Below are positions 1 to 9,064 of a DNA stretch of 64,000 nucleotides, piece by piece. This DNA comes from Labilibaculum sp. K2S (GTDB taxonomy: Bacteria; Bacteroidota; Bacteroidia; Bacteroidales; Marinifilaceae): positions 323,285 to 387,284 of the forward strand of contig NZ_JAUCMW010000002.1 in assembly GCF_030372765.1 (NCBI RefSeq), written 5' to 3'. How positions within the stretch are numbered: position 1 is the stretch's first letter; every line of letters begins with the position of its first letter. A program made the translations under genes and the position numbers. Below the pieces are notes generated by a model. The model did not search any database. It saw only the letters and a list, made by a program, of their open reading frames with translations, and was not told the DNA's origin.

Positions 1-282
1 TCAAAATCAAGCAAAGACGGCTTCTCCGACAAAGCACTGAAGCACTTTATTTTAGGCACAGAGTTTCTGCCATCGAAGAACTTTAGCATTCGGCTGGGTT
101 ACAACTTTCAGCGAAGAATGGAACTTAAAGTCGATGAAAAAACTTCTACTGTTGGATTCACCTGGGGATTTGGAGTTAAAGTTTCCCGTTTCCGGATAAA
201 TTTTGCCTCGGCAAAGTATCATTTAGCAGGTGCTAGCAATCATTTTTCAATCAGCACCCGATTAAGCGACTTTAATTTCTAA
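1..282 (+). CDS. porQ: Probable type IX secretion protein PorQ, 3' end only
   Basis: The window opens inside an open frame whose last 93 codons end at a TAA. The visible part alternates hydrophobic and polar residues with many aromatics, as in beta-barrel strands, and ends in the acidic-aromatic tail SDFNF, as outer-membrane proteins often do. The stretch AGASNHFSIS near the end resembles the end of PorQ, the outer-membrane component of the type IX secretion system. The neighbour order also fits, since from memory porQ precedes cmk and ispH in Porphyromonas-type genomes. The N-terminal two thirds lie outside the window, so the family call rests on the tail and on context. Another PorV/PorQ-like barrel is the main alternative. 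Confidence 0.65.
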   Translation, partial: SKSSKDGFSDKALKHFILGTEFLPSKNFSIRLGYNFQRRMELKVDEKTSTVGFTWGFGVKVSRFRINFASAKYHLAGASNHFSISTRLSDFNF

Positions 283-385
283 AAAAATAATTCAAATTAC
301 GCATTTCAATCGTTTACAGGAGACTATAATCTTTCGCACCCCCTATTTTTAGTTCCAAATCTCATATTTTGATGGATTTTCTTTA

Positions 386-393
386 TACTTTTG
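386..393 (+). promoter_or_regulatory. Bacteroidota -7 box upstream of cmk
   Basis: TACTTTTG matches the Bacteroidota -7 consensus TAnnTTTG and lies 36 bases before the cmk start. A TTTTG 14 bases upstream is too close to be a clean -33 element, so only the -7 box is convincing. It probably starts the cmk-ispH/pfkA transcript. Confidence 0.5.
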
Positions 394-429
394 TAGCCAA
401 TTGCACAAAAAAATCGAGCAATAAATAGA

Positions 430-1122
430 ATGGATATACCTGAAAAGAAACTAATTATAGCAATCGACGGACATTCGTCGTGCGGAAAAAGTACTGTTGC
501 CAAGGATTTGGCAAAAAAAATTAAATACACTTATATTGATAGTGGTGCAATGTATCGGGTGGTAACTCTTTTTGCAATGAGAAACAACTTAATTTCCGGC
601 GACAAAGTAGATGAAAATAAGTTGGCTCATTTGATCGACCAAGTAAACATCTCTTTTCAATACAACACTGAAAAACAACGTCACGAGACTTATTTGAATA
701 CTGAATTGGTTGAAGATGAGATTCGTAAAATGGATGTTTCGAACAATGTAAGTTTGATTGCTAAAATCAAATTTGTTCGTGAGAAAATGGTGGCTTTTCA
801 ACGTGAATTGAGCAAAGAAGGTGGAGTTATAATGGATGGCAGGGATATTGGAACTGTGGTTTTCCCAAATGCTGATTTGAAAATATTTATGACTGCCGAT
901 GTGGAAATAAGAGCCATTCGCCGTTATAAAGAATTAAAAGATAAAGGAGAAAATATTTCATTGGACGAAATCAGAGAGAACGTTTCAAAAAGAGATTATA
1001 TCGATGAAAACCGTAATGAAAGCCCACTTCGAAAAGCTGATGATGCAATTACACTCAACAACAGTCATTTAACTCCTGATGAACAATTGGATTGGATTGT
1101 TGATCGAATGAATGAACTATAG
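430..1122 (+). CDS. cmk: Cytidylate kinase
   Basis: Cytosolic (d)CMP kinase, which transfers phosphate from ATP to CMP/dCMP in pyrimidine nucleotide synthesis and salvage. The P-loop GHSSCGKST lies at residues 14-22, the conserved DSGAMYR segment that contacts nucleotide near residue 38, and the MDGRDIGTVVFP motif near residue 135. These are the hallmarks of the Cmk family, and 230 residues is the normal length. The ATG at 430 is the first plausible start after the -7 box. The ispH/pfkA frame begins 23 bases after its stop and is probably co-transcribed. Nothing is missing from the active site. Confidence 0.97.
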   Translation: MDIPEKKLIIAIDGHSSCGKSTVAKDLAKKIKYTYIDSGAMYRVVTLFAMRNNLISGDKVDENKLAHLIDQVNISFQYNTEKQRHETYLNTELVEDEIRKMDVSNNVSLIAKIKFVREKMVAFQRELSKEGGVIMDGRDIGTVVFPNADLKIFMTADVEIRAIRRYKELKDKGENISLDEIRENVSKRDYIDENRNESPLRKADDAITLNNSHLTPDEQLDWIVDRMNEL

Positions 1123-1145
1123 GTAATCAACAGATAGGATAAAGA

Positions 1146-2993
1146 ATGAATATTGAAATTGATCCTAACGCCGGATTCTGCTTTGGTGTTGTAAATGCCA
1201 TAAATAAAGCGGAAGAAATACTGAAAGAGGATAATCAACTCTTCTGTATTGGTGATATCGTTCACAACAATATCGAAGTTGATCGCCTTAATGCTCAAGG
1301 ATTACAAGCAATCAATCACGATCAGTTTTCGAAACTATCAGGAAAAAAAGTTTTATTTCGAGCACATGGAGAACCGCCATCCTCTTATGAAACAGCTAAA
1401 AAACAAAATATTAAAATTATTGACGCTTCGTGCCCGGTAGTTTTAAACCTGCAAAAAAAAATAAAAAAAGCATACCGGGAGATTAAGAAGTCAAACGGTC
1501 AAATAATTATATACGGTAAAAAAGGTCATGCCGAGGTAAATGGTTTAGTCGGTCAAACCGAAGACAAGGCAATTGTTGTTGAAAACACAGAAGATCTAAA
1601 ATTGGTAAACTTTAGCTTGCCGGTTGTTCTGTTTTCACAAACAACAAAAACCATTTCAGGCTTTGCTGAAATTTCAGAATATCTGAAAAAAGAATGCAAA
1701 AACAGCCTTAGTATTAATGACACAATTTGCAGAAAGGTATCAAATCGTGTTCCTTTAATTGAGGATTTTGCAAGCAAACACGATGTGATCATTTTTGTGA
1801 GCGGGGAAAAAAGTTCGAACGGAAAATTACTGTTCGACGTCTGTAAAAAAACAAATCAGAACAGTCATTTTATCACTTGTCCCGATGATCTGAATATGGA
1901 TTGGTTTGCGAATGCGAAATCGGTTGGTGTAAGTGGAGCAACATCTACTCCTGCCTGGCTGATGAATAAAACAATTGAAAAAATAAAACTTGAAAATAAA
2001 AACGATTTAAGCATGTCTAAAATTAAGAAAATTGGAGTTTTAACTTCAGGAGGCGATGCTCCAGGAATGAATGCAGCCATCAGAGCTGTTGTTCGTGCTG
2101 CTATTTACAACAAAATTGAAGCTGTAGGTATATTCCAAGGATACGAAGGCTTAATTCATGGTGATTTTAAAAAAATGAAATCTCATGATGTAAGCAACAT
2201 TATTCAAAAAGGCGGAACTATTCTTCGTTCGGCCAGAAGTGAAGAATTCAGAACAGTAGAAGGAAGAAAAAAGGCGCATGAGCAAATGATTGCCAACAAA
2301 ATAGATGCTCTGGTAGTAATTGGTGGTGACGGAACATTTTCAGGAGCACGTATTTTTACTCAGGAATATGATATCCCTGTAGTGGGAATTCCGGGTACTA
2401 TCGACAATGATTTGTACGGTACTGATTATACCATTGGTTACGATACAGCTATCAATACTGTAATTGAAGCTGTTGATAAGATACGTGATACGGCGAGTGC
2501 TCACAACCGTTTATTCTTTATTGAAGTAATGGGACGTGATGCTGGTTTTATTGCTTTACGAAGTGGTATTGCTACAGGAGCGGAAGCCATTTTGATTCCT
2601 GAAAGAGAAACTCATACTCAAGATCTGCAAAGATATCTTGAAAAAGGGTACAAAGAACACAAATCGAGTGGTATTGTAATTGTAGCCGAAGGTGATAAAT
2701 CTGGCGGAGCTTATACAATTGCTCAGGAAATTGGGAAAGAACATCCTGAATACGATATCCGTGTTTCCGTATTAGGTCACATGCAAAGAGGTGGTTCTCC
2801 ATCGGCTTTCGACCGTGTTACGGCTTCTACTTTAGGTGTTGCTGCAGTTGATGCATTACTGGATGATCAGAAGAGTATCATGGTAGGAATAGTAAACGGT
2901 GAAGTTTCACATGTTTCATTCAACAAAGCAATTAAAAATAAAAAGAAAGTGAAGGATTCACTATTGAGTCTTAACGATATTCTTTCTATCTAA
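1146..2993 (+). CDS. ispH-pfkA: In-frame fusion: IspH (HMBPP reductase) + ATP-dependent 6-phosphofructokinase
   Basis: One uninterrupted 615-codon frame carries two complete enzymes. Residues 1 to about 280 are 4-hydroxy-3-methylbut-2-enyl diphosphate reductase, the last step of the MEP isoprenoid pathway. All three [4Fe-4S] cysteines are present (C12 in GFCFGV, C96 in DASCP, C195 in NDTICRK), as are H40, H74, H128 and E130. Residues 290-615 are a full bacterial phosphofructokinase: GGDAPGMNAA at the start, GGDG at 393-396 (glycine here indicates ATP rather than PPi use), PGTIDND with the catalytic aspartate at about 420, and MGRDAG at about 462. The linker is only a short charged segment (about residues 280-289). 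In relatives I know, ispH and pfkA are adjacent separate genes. An internal ATG at 2013 could also give free PFK. Both enzymes look intact; whether the product is truly bifunctional is unknown. Confidence 0.9.
   Translation: MNIEIDPNAGFCFGVVNAINKAEEILKEDNQLFCIGDIVHNNIEVDRLNAQGLQAINHDQFSKLSGKKVLFRAHGEPPSSYETAKKQNIKIIDASCPVVLNLQKKIKKAYREIKKSNGQIIIYGKKGHAEVNGLVGQTEDKAIVVENTEDLKLVNFSLPVVLFSQTTKTISGFAEISEYLKKECKNSLSINDTICRKVSNRVPLIEDFASKHDVIIFVSGEKSSNGKLLFDVCKKTNQNSHFITCPDDLNMDWFANAKSVGVSGATSTPAWLMNKTIEKIKLENKNDLSMSKIKKIGVLTSGGDAPGMNAAIRAVVRAAIYNKIEAVGIFQGYEGLIHGDFKKMKSHDVSNIIQKGGTILRSARSEEFRTVEGRKKAHEQMIANKIDALVVIGGDGTFSGARIFTQEYDIPVVGIPGTIDNDLYGTDYTIGYDTAINTVIEAVDKIRDTASAHNRLFFIEVMGRDAGFIALRSGIATGAEAILIPERETHTQDLQRYLEKGYKEHKSSGIVIVAEGDKSGGAYTIAQEIGKEHPEYDIRVSVLGHMQRGGSPSAFDRVTASTLGVAAVDALLDDQKSIMVGIVNGEVSHVSFNKAIKNKKKVKDSLLSLNDILSI
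2013..2993 (+). other. pfkA: PfkA module of the fusion, with a possible internal start
   Basis: The ATG at 2013 is in frame with ispH and begins MSKIKKIGVLTSGGDAP, the usual N-terminus of bacterial PfkA. Starting here gives 326 residues, close to the normal 320. The preceding bases are A-rich with an A at -3, which is favourable for initiation in Bacteroidota that do not use Shine-Dalgarno sequences. The module could therefore be made as a separate PFK, as the C-terminal half of a fusion, or both. Confidence 0.6.
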
Positions 2994-3104
2994 ATAATTT
3001 GAGCACGGTGGTTTTTGTTCATGCCAGCTTTCCTGTTAGGATTTAATGCCCAAATGATGAGATTCTAATCAGAACTCATAACTTTGAGGAAAATGCACAC
3101 AGTA

Positions 3105-5579
3105 ATGAACAAGACTACCGAATTTGCAGATATTATACTGCCACTTCCATTGGCCCGGCTTTTTACCTACTCTATTCCAGAGGAACTAAAAGCTGATGTG
3201 GCCATTGGAAAAAGGGTAGTTGTTCCCTTTGGCAGTAAAAAATTCTACACCGGAATTGTTAAAAGCACTCACAACACTCCTCCTGCTGATTATTCAACCA
3301 AAGACATTATTACTTGTCTGGATGAATCTCCGATTATCAATTCTTTTCAATTCAATTTTTGGGATTGGATATCACAATATTACCAATGCACCTTAGGTGA
3401 TGTTTTTAAAGCTGCTCTTCCTTCAGGATTAAAGCTGGAAAGCCAAACCAAGATAACTGCAAACGAAGATTTTCAGACTCAGGAAGCCCTTAGCAAAACC
3501 GAGGAGCAAATTTTGAATGTACTAAAGCATTCAAAGGATGTGAACATCTCTGCTTTAAATCAGGCCACAGGATTAAAAAATACGCTTCCTCAAGTAAAAT
3601 CACTACTCGAAAAAGGAGCTGTTTCCATCGAAGAACAAATCATTAACCATTACAAGGAAAAGAAAAAAGAGTTTGTTCGATTGGCATCTGATTTTAACGA
3701 ATCGGAAATGGGAGATTTGATTAATGACCTAAAAAGAGCCAAAAAGCAACAGGAGGTTCTTCACTCCTATCTCAACCTTTCCAAACACTATTTTGAGGAA
3801 AATGCTCAGAAAGTTTCGGTCCTGGAACTTTTAAAGTCAGCAGATGTATCCAAAAGTGTTTTAAAAGCTTTGGTAGAAAAAAGCATTCTTGAAATTTATC
3901 ATGAAAAGCTGGATAGAATCGATCTGTCTCAAGCAGAAACTTCAGGACTAAAAGAGCTGAATGAATACCAGAAAAAAGCAATTGCTGAAATCCGTAAGAA
4001 TTTTGAAGAAAAGAACTGTGTACTGCTTCACGGAGTCACCTCAAGTGGAAAAACAGAAATATATATCCATCTGATTCAGGAGCAATTACAGCAAGGCAAT
4101 CAGGTTCTTTACCTGTTGCCTGAGATTGCTTTAACAACTCAGATCATCAATCGGCTTCGAACTGTATTTGGAAATAAAGTAGGAATCTACCATTCAAAAT
4201 TTAACGATGCCGAACGGGTAGAAATTTACAACAACATCAATCAAAACGATCCTGATTCTGCATATCAGGTTATTTTAGGTGTTCGTTCATCAATATTTTT
4301 ACCTTTCAAAAATTTAGGATTAATTATTGTCGATGAAGAACACGAAAACACGTACAAACAATTCGATCCGGCTCCACGATACCACGCCCGCGATGCTTCT
4401 ATCTACCTGGCTCATTTGCATCAGGCTAAAACTTTATTGGGGACTGCGACACCAGCCATCGAAACTTATTACAATGCCCAAACAGGCAAATATGGTTTGG
4501 TAGAATTATTTCAGCGATACCAAAATCTGGAAATGCCCGAAATAATTATTGCTGACATAAAGGAAGCCAAGCGAAAAAAACAGATGAAATCCATGTTCTC
4601 TCCTGAGTTGATGCAAATGATGGAGACTTGTCTGGAAAATAAGGAACAGATCATTCTATTTCAAAACAGAAGAGGATATTCTCCCTACCTGGAATGCAAA
4701 AGCTGCGGATGGGTTCCTCATTGTCCAAACTGCTCTGTCAGTTTAACATACCACCGATTCAACAATCAATTGGTTTGCCACTACTGTGCTCACAGTATTC
4801 ATCCGCCAAGCAGTTGCGATCATTGTGGCTCAACCGAAATTGAAGACAGAGGTTTTGGAACTGAAAAAATTGAAGAAGAATTGACGGAATTATTTCCCAA
4901 TGCACGAATTGCAAGAATGGATTTGGATACCACCCGTAAAAAGATGGCCTACGAAAAGCTTATCTACAAATTCGAAAACAATGAGCTTGATATTTTAGTG
5001 GGCACACAGATGGTTTCGAAGGGTCTCGATTTTGATAATGTTAGTTTGGTGGGCGTTTTAAATGCTGACTCGATGCTGAATTATCCGGATTACCGTGCCT
5101 ATGAGCGCAGTTTTCAAATGATGGCTCAGGTTTCCGGTCGTGCCGGACGAAAAAAGAAAAGAGGAAAAGTACTGATTCAAACTTTCACGCCAGAGCATCC
5201 AATCATTAAAAATGTGATTGACAACGATTACCTGTCTATGTATAATGGCCAGCTGGCAGAAAGAAAGGAATACATTTATCCACCATACTATCGATTAATC
5301 AACATCTGTTTAAAACACAAAAACCAGACTGTAGTGAATCAGGCGTCAGAAACCTTAGCAAAATCTTTACGGAAAATTTTTGGCATCCGTATTTTTGGAC
5401 CTCAAGCACCTGTTATTAATCGAATTCAGAACTTTCACATTGTTAATATTCTCCTGAAAATAGAGAAGAAAAGTTCTCCATCAAAAGCCAAATGGATTTT
5501 AAATCAACAAGCGAATCATTTAAAAAGCATGGATAAATTTAAGTCTGTCCAAATAAATTTCGATGTTGATCCGATGTAA
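3105..5579 (+). CDS. priA: Primosomal protein N' (replication restart helicase PriA)
   Basis: 3'-to-5' superfamily 2 helicase that reloads the replisome at stalled forks. In order: an N-terminal DNA-binding domain (ADIILPLPLARLFTYS), helicase motif I GVTSSGKTEIY near residue 308, motif II VDEEH near residue 408, a zinc-binding insert near residues 530-580 with paired cysteines (CKSC, CPNC, CHYC, CDHC), and a C-terminal helicase half with GTQMVSKGLDF and QVSGRAGR. The start is uncertain: a TTG at 3084 and ATGs at 3093 and 3105 are all in frame. I chose 3105 because relatives begin only a few residues before the DxILPLPL motif. About 824 residues is normal for Bacteroidota PriA. Confidence 0.95.
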   Translation: MNKTTEFADIILPLPLARLFTYSIPEELKADVAIGKRVVVPFGSKKFYTGIVKSTHNTPPADYSTKDIITCLDESPIINSFQFNFWDWISQYYQCTLGDVFKAALPSGLKLESQTKITANEDFQTQEALSKTEEQILNVLKHSKDVNISALNQATGLKNTLPQVKSLLEKGAVSIEEQIINHYKEKKKEFVRLASDFNESEMGDLINDLKRAKKQQEVLHSYLNLSKHYFEENAQKVSVLELLKSADVSKSVLKALVEKSILEIYHEKLDRIDLSQAETSGLKELNEYQKKAIAEIRKNFEEKNCVLLHGVTSSGKTEIYIHLIQEQLQQGNQVLYLLPEIALTTQIINRLRTVFGNKVGIYHSKFNDAERVEIYNNINQNDPDSAYQVILGVRSSIFLPFKNLGLIIVDEEHENTYKQFDPAPRYHARDASIYLAHLHQAKTLLGTATPAIETYYNAQTGKYGLVELFQRYQNLEMPEIIIADIKEAKRKKQMKSMFSPELMQMMETCLENKEQIILFQNRRGYSPYLECKSCGWVPHCPNCSVSLTYHRFNNQLVCHYCAHSIHPPSSCDHCGSTEIEDRGFGTEKIEEELTELFPNARIARMDLDTTRKKMAYEKLIYKFENNELDILVGTQMVSKGLDFDNVSLVGVLNADSMLNYPDYRAYERSFQMMAQVSGRAGRKKKRGKVLIQTFTPEHPIIKNVIDNDYLSMYNGQLAERKEYIYPPYYRLINICLKHKNQTVVNQASETLAKSLRKIFGIRIFGPQAPVINRIQNFHIVNILLKIEKKSSPSKAKWILNQQANHLKSMDKFKSVQINFDVDPM

Positions 5580-6120
5580 AAATCTTCTTTTACGATTCAA
5601 AAAGCACTCACAACGGAGCTATTTGCTCTGACAGACCAGCCTTTTACTATAATTTTGATGTGAAAACTACTAAATAGATGCTTTTTACTGTTATTAAGAT
5701 GTAAAATACATGGTGATATTAGTTTTTCACCTAAAAAGAGAAGCTAATTACTTAATCGATACTGTTTTGCAACTAAAGAATGATGTAAACCGCATAAGGA
5801 ATAAATGTTTTTTATTAAAATATCATGCAAATTACATAAGCAACAAAGTTTTTTTCATAAAAACACAAAGGGTTTTACTCCAAAGCCCTCGCTAACTGCA
5901 TCGTAAATCAGGTCTTTCACTCCATTACCGGCCCTGTTTTTCAGATGATAAGGACATCCGGCTTCTTAGGCAATAAGCACAAACACATCAGCGAAAGCTC
6001 CATTTTTTCACGCCTGCAAAGTTTTTTAAAAATGTTAAAAATACATAAGGGATGTACCAAAAATTCGCAAACACGTGAATTTGTTTATCTTTGCTTTCAT
6101 AATTCAAAAACCAGGAAATA
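5580..6120. other. 540-base gap without a convincing gene
   Basis: This is the widest gap in the window. A 61-codon plus-strand frame (5710-5895) is A/T-rich with no family resemblance and I do not call it. On the minus strand, about 5990 down to 5850, one frame reads like a degraded protein C-terminus interrupted by TAA (see findings). GGGTTTT / AAAGCCC near 5871-5887 can form a small hairpin. The end of the gap holds the promoter of the following kinase gene. Confidence 0.5.
6086..6093 (+). promoter_or_regulatory. -7 box upstream of the HldE-type kinase gene
   Basis: TATCTTTG matches the Bacteroidota -7 consensus TAnnTTTG and lies 27 bases before the GTG start at 6121. No clear -33 TTTG is seen at the expected distance. 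Confidence 0.5.
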
Positions 6121-7122
6121 GTGAATATAATTGAATTAGAACAAATCTTCGGGTCCTTCTCCAAATTGAATGTATTAATTATCGGCGACGTTATGGTCGA
6201 CGCTTATGTTTGGGGAAAGGTAGATCGAATATCGCCGGAAGCTCCGGTACCAATTGTTTCTTGTGTTAAACGCGAAAGTAGATTAGGGGGAGCCGCCAAT
6301 GTAGCTCTAAATATCAAATCATTAGGCGCAAACCCTATTCTTTGTTCGGTGATTGGAAAAGATGAAAAAGGCACAGAATTTCTAAACCTTTTAACTGACA
6401 TACAAGAGGAACAATATGGAATCGTTGTTAGCAGTAAACGCAAAACAACAGTAAAAACGCGCTTCATAAGCAATAATCAACACCTTATTCGTGTAGATGA
6501 AGAAGATACTCATGAATTAGCGGATGAAATAGAAGATGAATTTATTGATCACATCAAAAGTTTAATCGAAAAGCATGAAATTCATGCGATTATTTTTGAA
6601 GATTACGACAAAGGTGTAATCACTAAAAATCTGATTGATGAAATCACCAATCTTGCTAATAGTAAAGCAATTCCTGTTTCCGTAGATCCTAAAAAACGAC
6701 ATTACAACGATTATAAAAATGTAAGCCTTTTCAAACCCAACTTCAAAGAATTTGTGGAAGGTTCCAATCTCCTGCTTGAAAAAGGAGATATTCAAGGATT
6801 ATTCGATGAAGCCAAAAAGTTTCAGAATGAAATGGGTATTAAAAAACTATTTATTACGTTATCTGAGTTAGGCGTTTTTATCAGCAATGAAAAAACCTAT
6901 GAACATATTCCTGCTGTAGTTAGGCAAATTGCTGATGTTTCAGGAGCCGGTGATACTGTAATCAGTGTTGCTACCTTGTGTTTGGCCGCTGGTATGAATG
7001 CAAGACAAATTGCCGCAATCTCGAACCTTGCAGGTGGAATTGTGTGTGAAATTCCGGTTGTTGTTCCAATCAACAAGGATCAGCTTTTAGCCGAAAGCAG
7101 TATGATAATCGACAAACTTTAG
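6121..7122 (+). CDS. rfaE1: PfkB-family sugar kinase, HldE/RfaE kinase-domain type
   Basis: Ribokinase-fold kinase most like domain I of HldE, which phosphorylates D-glycero-beta-D-manno-heptose 7-phosphate for ADP-heptose and LPS synthesis. Visible motifs are GDVMVDAYVWG near residue 22, the RISPEAPVP signature typical of HldE, GGAANVA near residue 57, and the catalytic GAGDT anion-hole motif near residue 275. At 333 residues it has only the kinase half; the cytidylyltransferase-like half of Escherichia coli HldE is absent and not encoded next door. The start is a GTG preceded by an AGGAAA-like stretch. The substrate is inferred from the family and could be another sugar phosphate. Confidence 0.8.
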   Translation: MNIIELEQIFGSFSKLNVLIIGDVMVDAYVWGKVDRISPEAPVPIVSCVKRESRLGGAANVALNIKSLGANPILCSVIGKDEKGTEFLNLLTDIQEEQYGIVVSSKRKTTVKTRFISNNQHLIRVDEEDTHELADEIEDEFIDHIKSLIEKHEIHAIIFEDYDKGVITKNLIDEITNLANSKAIPVSVDPKKRHYNDYKNVSLFKPNFKEFVEGSNLLLEKGDIQGLFDEAKKFQNEMGIKKLFITLSELGVFISNEKTYEHIPAVVRQIADVSGAGDTVISVATLCLAAGMNARQIAAISNLAGGIVCEIPVVVPINKDQLLAESSMIIDKL

Positions 7123-7282
7123 AAAATCAAAAGGGCTATCCTGTGATTATGAAAAACGTTCATCCCCAGGGAGTTCTGTTTCCTTATACTTTTAGCCTTA
7201 CAAGGCTATAATATGTTGATAATTTACTTGCTTTTGTTACTATTTTAGATGGCTTCAAAATTTTAAATATGCTTTAAAATAG

Positions 7283-7290
7283 TATCTTTG
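7283..7290 (+). promoter_or_regulatory. -7 box upstream of parA
   Basis: TATCTTTG lies 47 bases before the parA ATG and fits TAnnTTTG. It probably drives the parA-parB-DUF5683-mltD transcript. Upstream, TAGCCT/AGGCTA (7193-7208) forms a short hairpin without a T tract, possibly a weak end of the preceding kinase transcript. Confidence 0.5.
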
Positions 7291-7337
7291 GAACAAGATC
7301 ATTTTTATAATATAAAACCTTGTAATTAGAATTGTTT

Positions 7338-8141
7338 ATGGCTAAAATAATTGCTCTGGCAAACCAAAAAGGAGGGGTTGGAAAAACCACTACAGCAATA
7401 AATCTTGCTTCAAGTCTTGCTGTTTTGGAGTATAAGGTTTTAATTGTTGATGCTGATCCGCAGGCAAATTCGACTTCAGGCATTGGCTTTGATGTTCGAA
7501 ACATTGAAAAAAGCATTTACGAATGTATTGTTGATGGAATTGAACCCAAAGAAGCCATTCTACATAGCGAAATTGAAGGATTTGATATTCTTCCTTCGCA
7601 TATCGACTTGGTAGGTGCTGAAATTGAAATGTTGAATCTTGCAAATCGTGAGCAAATCTTATTGAAGGTTCTTGAAAAATTGAGTCCTGATTATGATTTT
7701 ATTCTAATTGACTGTTCGCCTTCACTTGGTTTAATTACCGTGAATGCGCTAACAGCAGCTAATTCAATAATCATTCCTGTTCAGTGTGAATATTTTGCAT
7801 TGGAAGGTTTGGGCAAACTTCTGAATACAATTAAAATTATTCAGAACCGTTTAAATCCGGATTTGGAAATTGAAGGATTTCTTTTGACGATGTATGACAG
7901 CCGTTTACGATTATCAAATCAAGTTGTAAGTGAAGTTAAAAAACACTTTCAGGATATGGTTTTCGAAACGATCATTCAACGTAACACTAAGCTAGGTGAG
8001 GCTCCAAGTTACGGTAAACCAGCAATTCTTTATGATGCAGAATCGGCCGGAGCAGTTAATTACTTAAATTTGGCTCGTGAATTATTGAAAAATAATAACC
8101 TGACAAAAACAAACACCAAAGCAAAACTCATTAGCGAATAA
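7338..8141 (+). CDS. parA: Chromosome-partitioning ATPase ParA (Soj)
   Basis: Deviant-Walker ATPase that positions ParB-parS complexes and segregates the replicated chromosome. The deviant P-loop KGGVGKTT is at residues 11-18, DADPQANST (Walker A' region) near residue 40, and IDCSPSLG (Walker B) near residue 122. The C-terminal region YDSRLRLSNQV is typical of chromosomal Soj. About 267 residues is normal. The ATG at 7338 is preferred over an in-frame TTG two codons earlier because it gives the canonical MAKIIALANQKGG start. parB begins 15 bases after the stop, so the two form one operon. Confidence 0.97.
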   Translation: MAKIIALANQKGGVGKTTTAINLASSLAVLEYKVLIVDADPQANSTSGIGFDVRNIEKSIYECIVDGIEPKEAILHSEIEGFDILPSHIDLVGAEIEMLNLANREQILLKVLEKLSPDYDFILIDCSPSLGLITVNALTAANSIIIPVQCEYFALEGLGKLLNTIKIIQNRLNPDLEIEGFLLTMYDSRLRLSNQVVSEVKKHFQDMVFETIIQRNTKLGEAPSYGKPAILYDAESAGAVNYLNLARELLKNNNLTKTNTKAKLISE

Positions 8142-8156
8142 TATTGAAATAGTAAG

Positions 8157-9035
8157 ATGATAAAAAAGAGCGCATTAGGAAGAGGATTAGGAGCACTGAT
8201 TAATGATATCGATGATGTTCAGGCGAGACCTGAAAGAGATTTAAGTAACGAAATCGAGATCTCAAAAATTGAAGCAAATCCCTATCAGCCAAGAACCAAA
8301 TTTGATGAGGAAGCTTTGAATGAATTGGCTCAATCTATTAAAGAATTAGGAATTGTTCAGCCAATTACGGTTCGAAAAATTCATAATAACTCCTACCAGC
8401 TTATTGCCGGAGAAAGACGCTATCGAGCAGCTAAAATTGCCGGACTGACTAAAATTCCAGCTTACGTTCGATTGGCTGAAGATGATAAAATGCTGGAACT
8501 TGCCTTGGTTGAAAATATCCAACGTGAAGACCTTGATTCTATTGAAATTGCCATTAGTTATCAAAGATTAATTGAAGAGTGTAAACTAACGCAAGAGAGT
8601 TTATCTGACCGTGTAGGTAAAAAACGCTCTACAGTATCCAACTATTTACGACTACTAAGACTACCTGCTGAAATCCAAAAAGGAATTCGCGAGAAAAAAC
8701 TACTTATGGGCCATGCCCGCGCATTGGTAAATGTTGATGATCCAAGAACTCAACTTGAAATTTTTCAAGTAACCGTTGAAAATGATTTCTCAGTTCGAAA
8801 AGTTGAAGAATTGGTTCGTAATTTCAACCAAACAACTGAAGAAAAACCGACTCAGGAGAAAGCAACAGCACTTCCTAAAGAGTATGAATCTTTAAAGGAT
8901 CACTTAGCCAATCATTTTAGTGCAAAAGTTGATCTTAAACGCACCAAAAACGGCAAAGGAAAAATCATTATCCCATTCACATCCGATGACGATTTAGAAC
9001 GTATCCTTGCTGTATTGGATCAAATGAAATCATAA
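8157..9035 (+). CDS. parB: Chromosome-partitioning protein ParB (Spo0J)
   Basis: CTP-dependent DNA clamp that loads at parS and recruits ParA and condensin. The N-terminus starts with the typical KKSALGRGLGALI (ParA-interaction region), followed by NPYQPRTKFDEEAL, the nucleotide-pocket motif GERRYRA near residue 82, ENIQREDLDSIE, and a helix-turn-helix around SDRVGKKRSTVSNYLRL near residue 150. The C-terminal dimer region is FTSDDDLERIL. At 292 residues it is complete. It is in an operon with parA upstream and DUF5683 downstream. No parS site is recognisable in the window. Confidence 0.97.
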   Translation: MIKKSALGRGLGALINDIDDVQARPERDLSNEIEISKIEANPYQPRTKFDEEALNELAQSIKELGIVQPITVRKIHNNSYQLIAGERRYRAAKIAGLTKIPAYVRLAEDDKMLELALVENIQREDLDSIEIAISYQRLIEECKLTQESLSDRVGKKRSTVSNYLRLLRLPAEIQKGIREKKLLMGHARALVNVDDPRTQLEIFQVTVENDFSVRKVEELVRNFNQTTEEKPTQEKATALPKEYESLKDHLANHFSAKVDLKRTKNGKGKIIIPFTSDDDLERILAVLDQMKS

Positions 9036-9064
9036 GTTAGTTGAAACTTTTAAAAATTTAAACA

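Noticed and set aside
5710..5895. 61-codon plus-strand open frame
   Set aside because: Low-complexity A/T-rich sequence, no start context, no family resemblance.
6072..6077. CACGTG core considered as a parS site near parAB
   Set aside because: The flanks do not match the TGTTTCACGTGAAACA consensus on the left side and only partly on the right.
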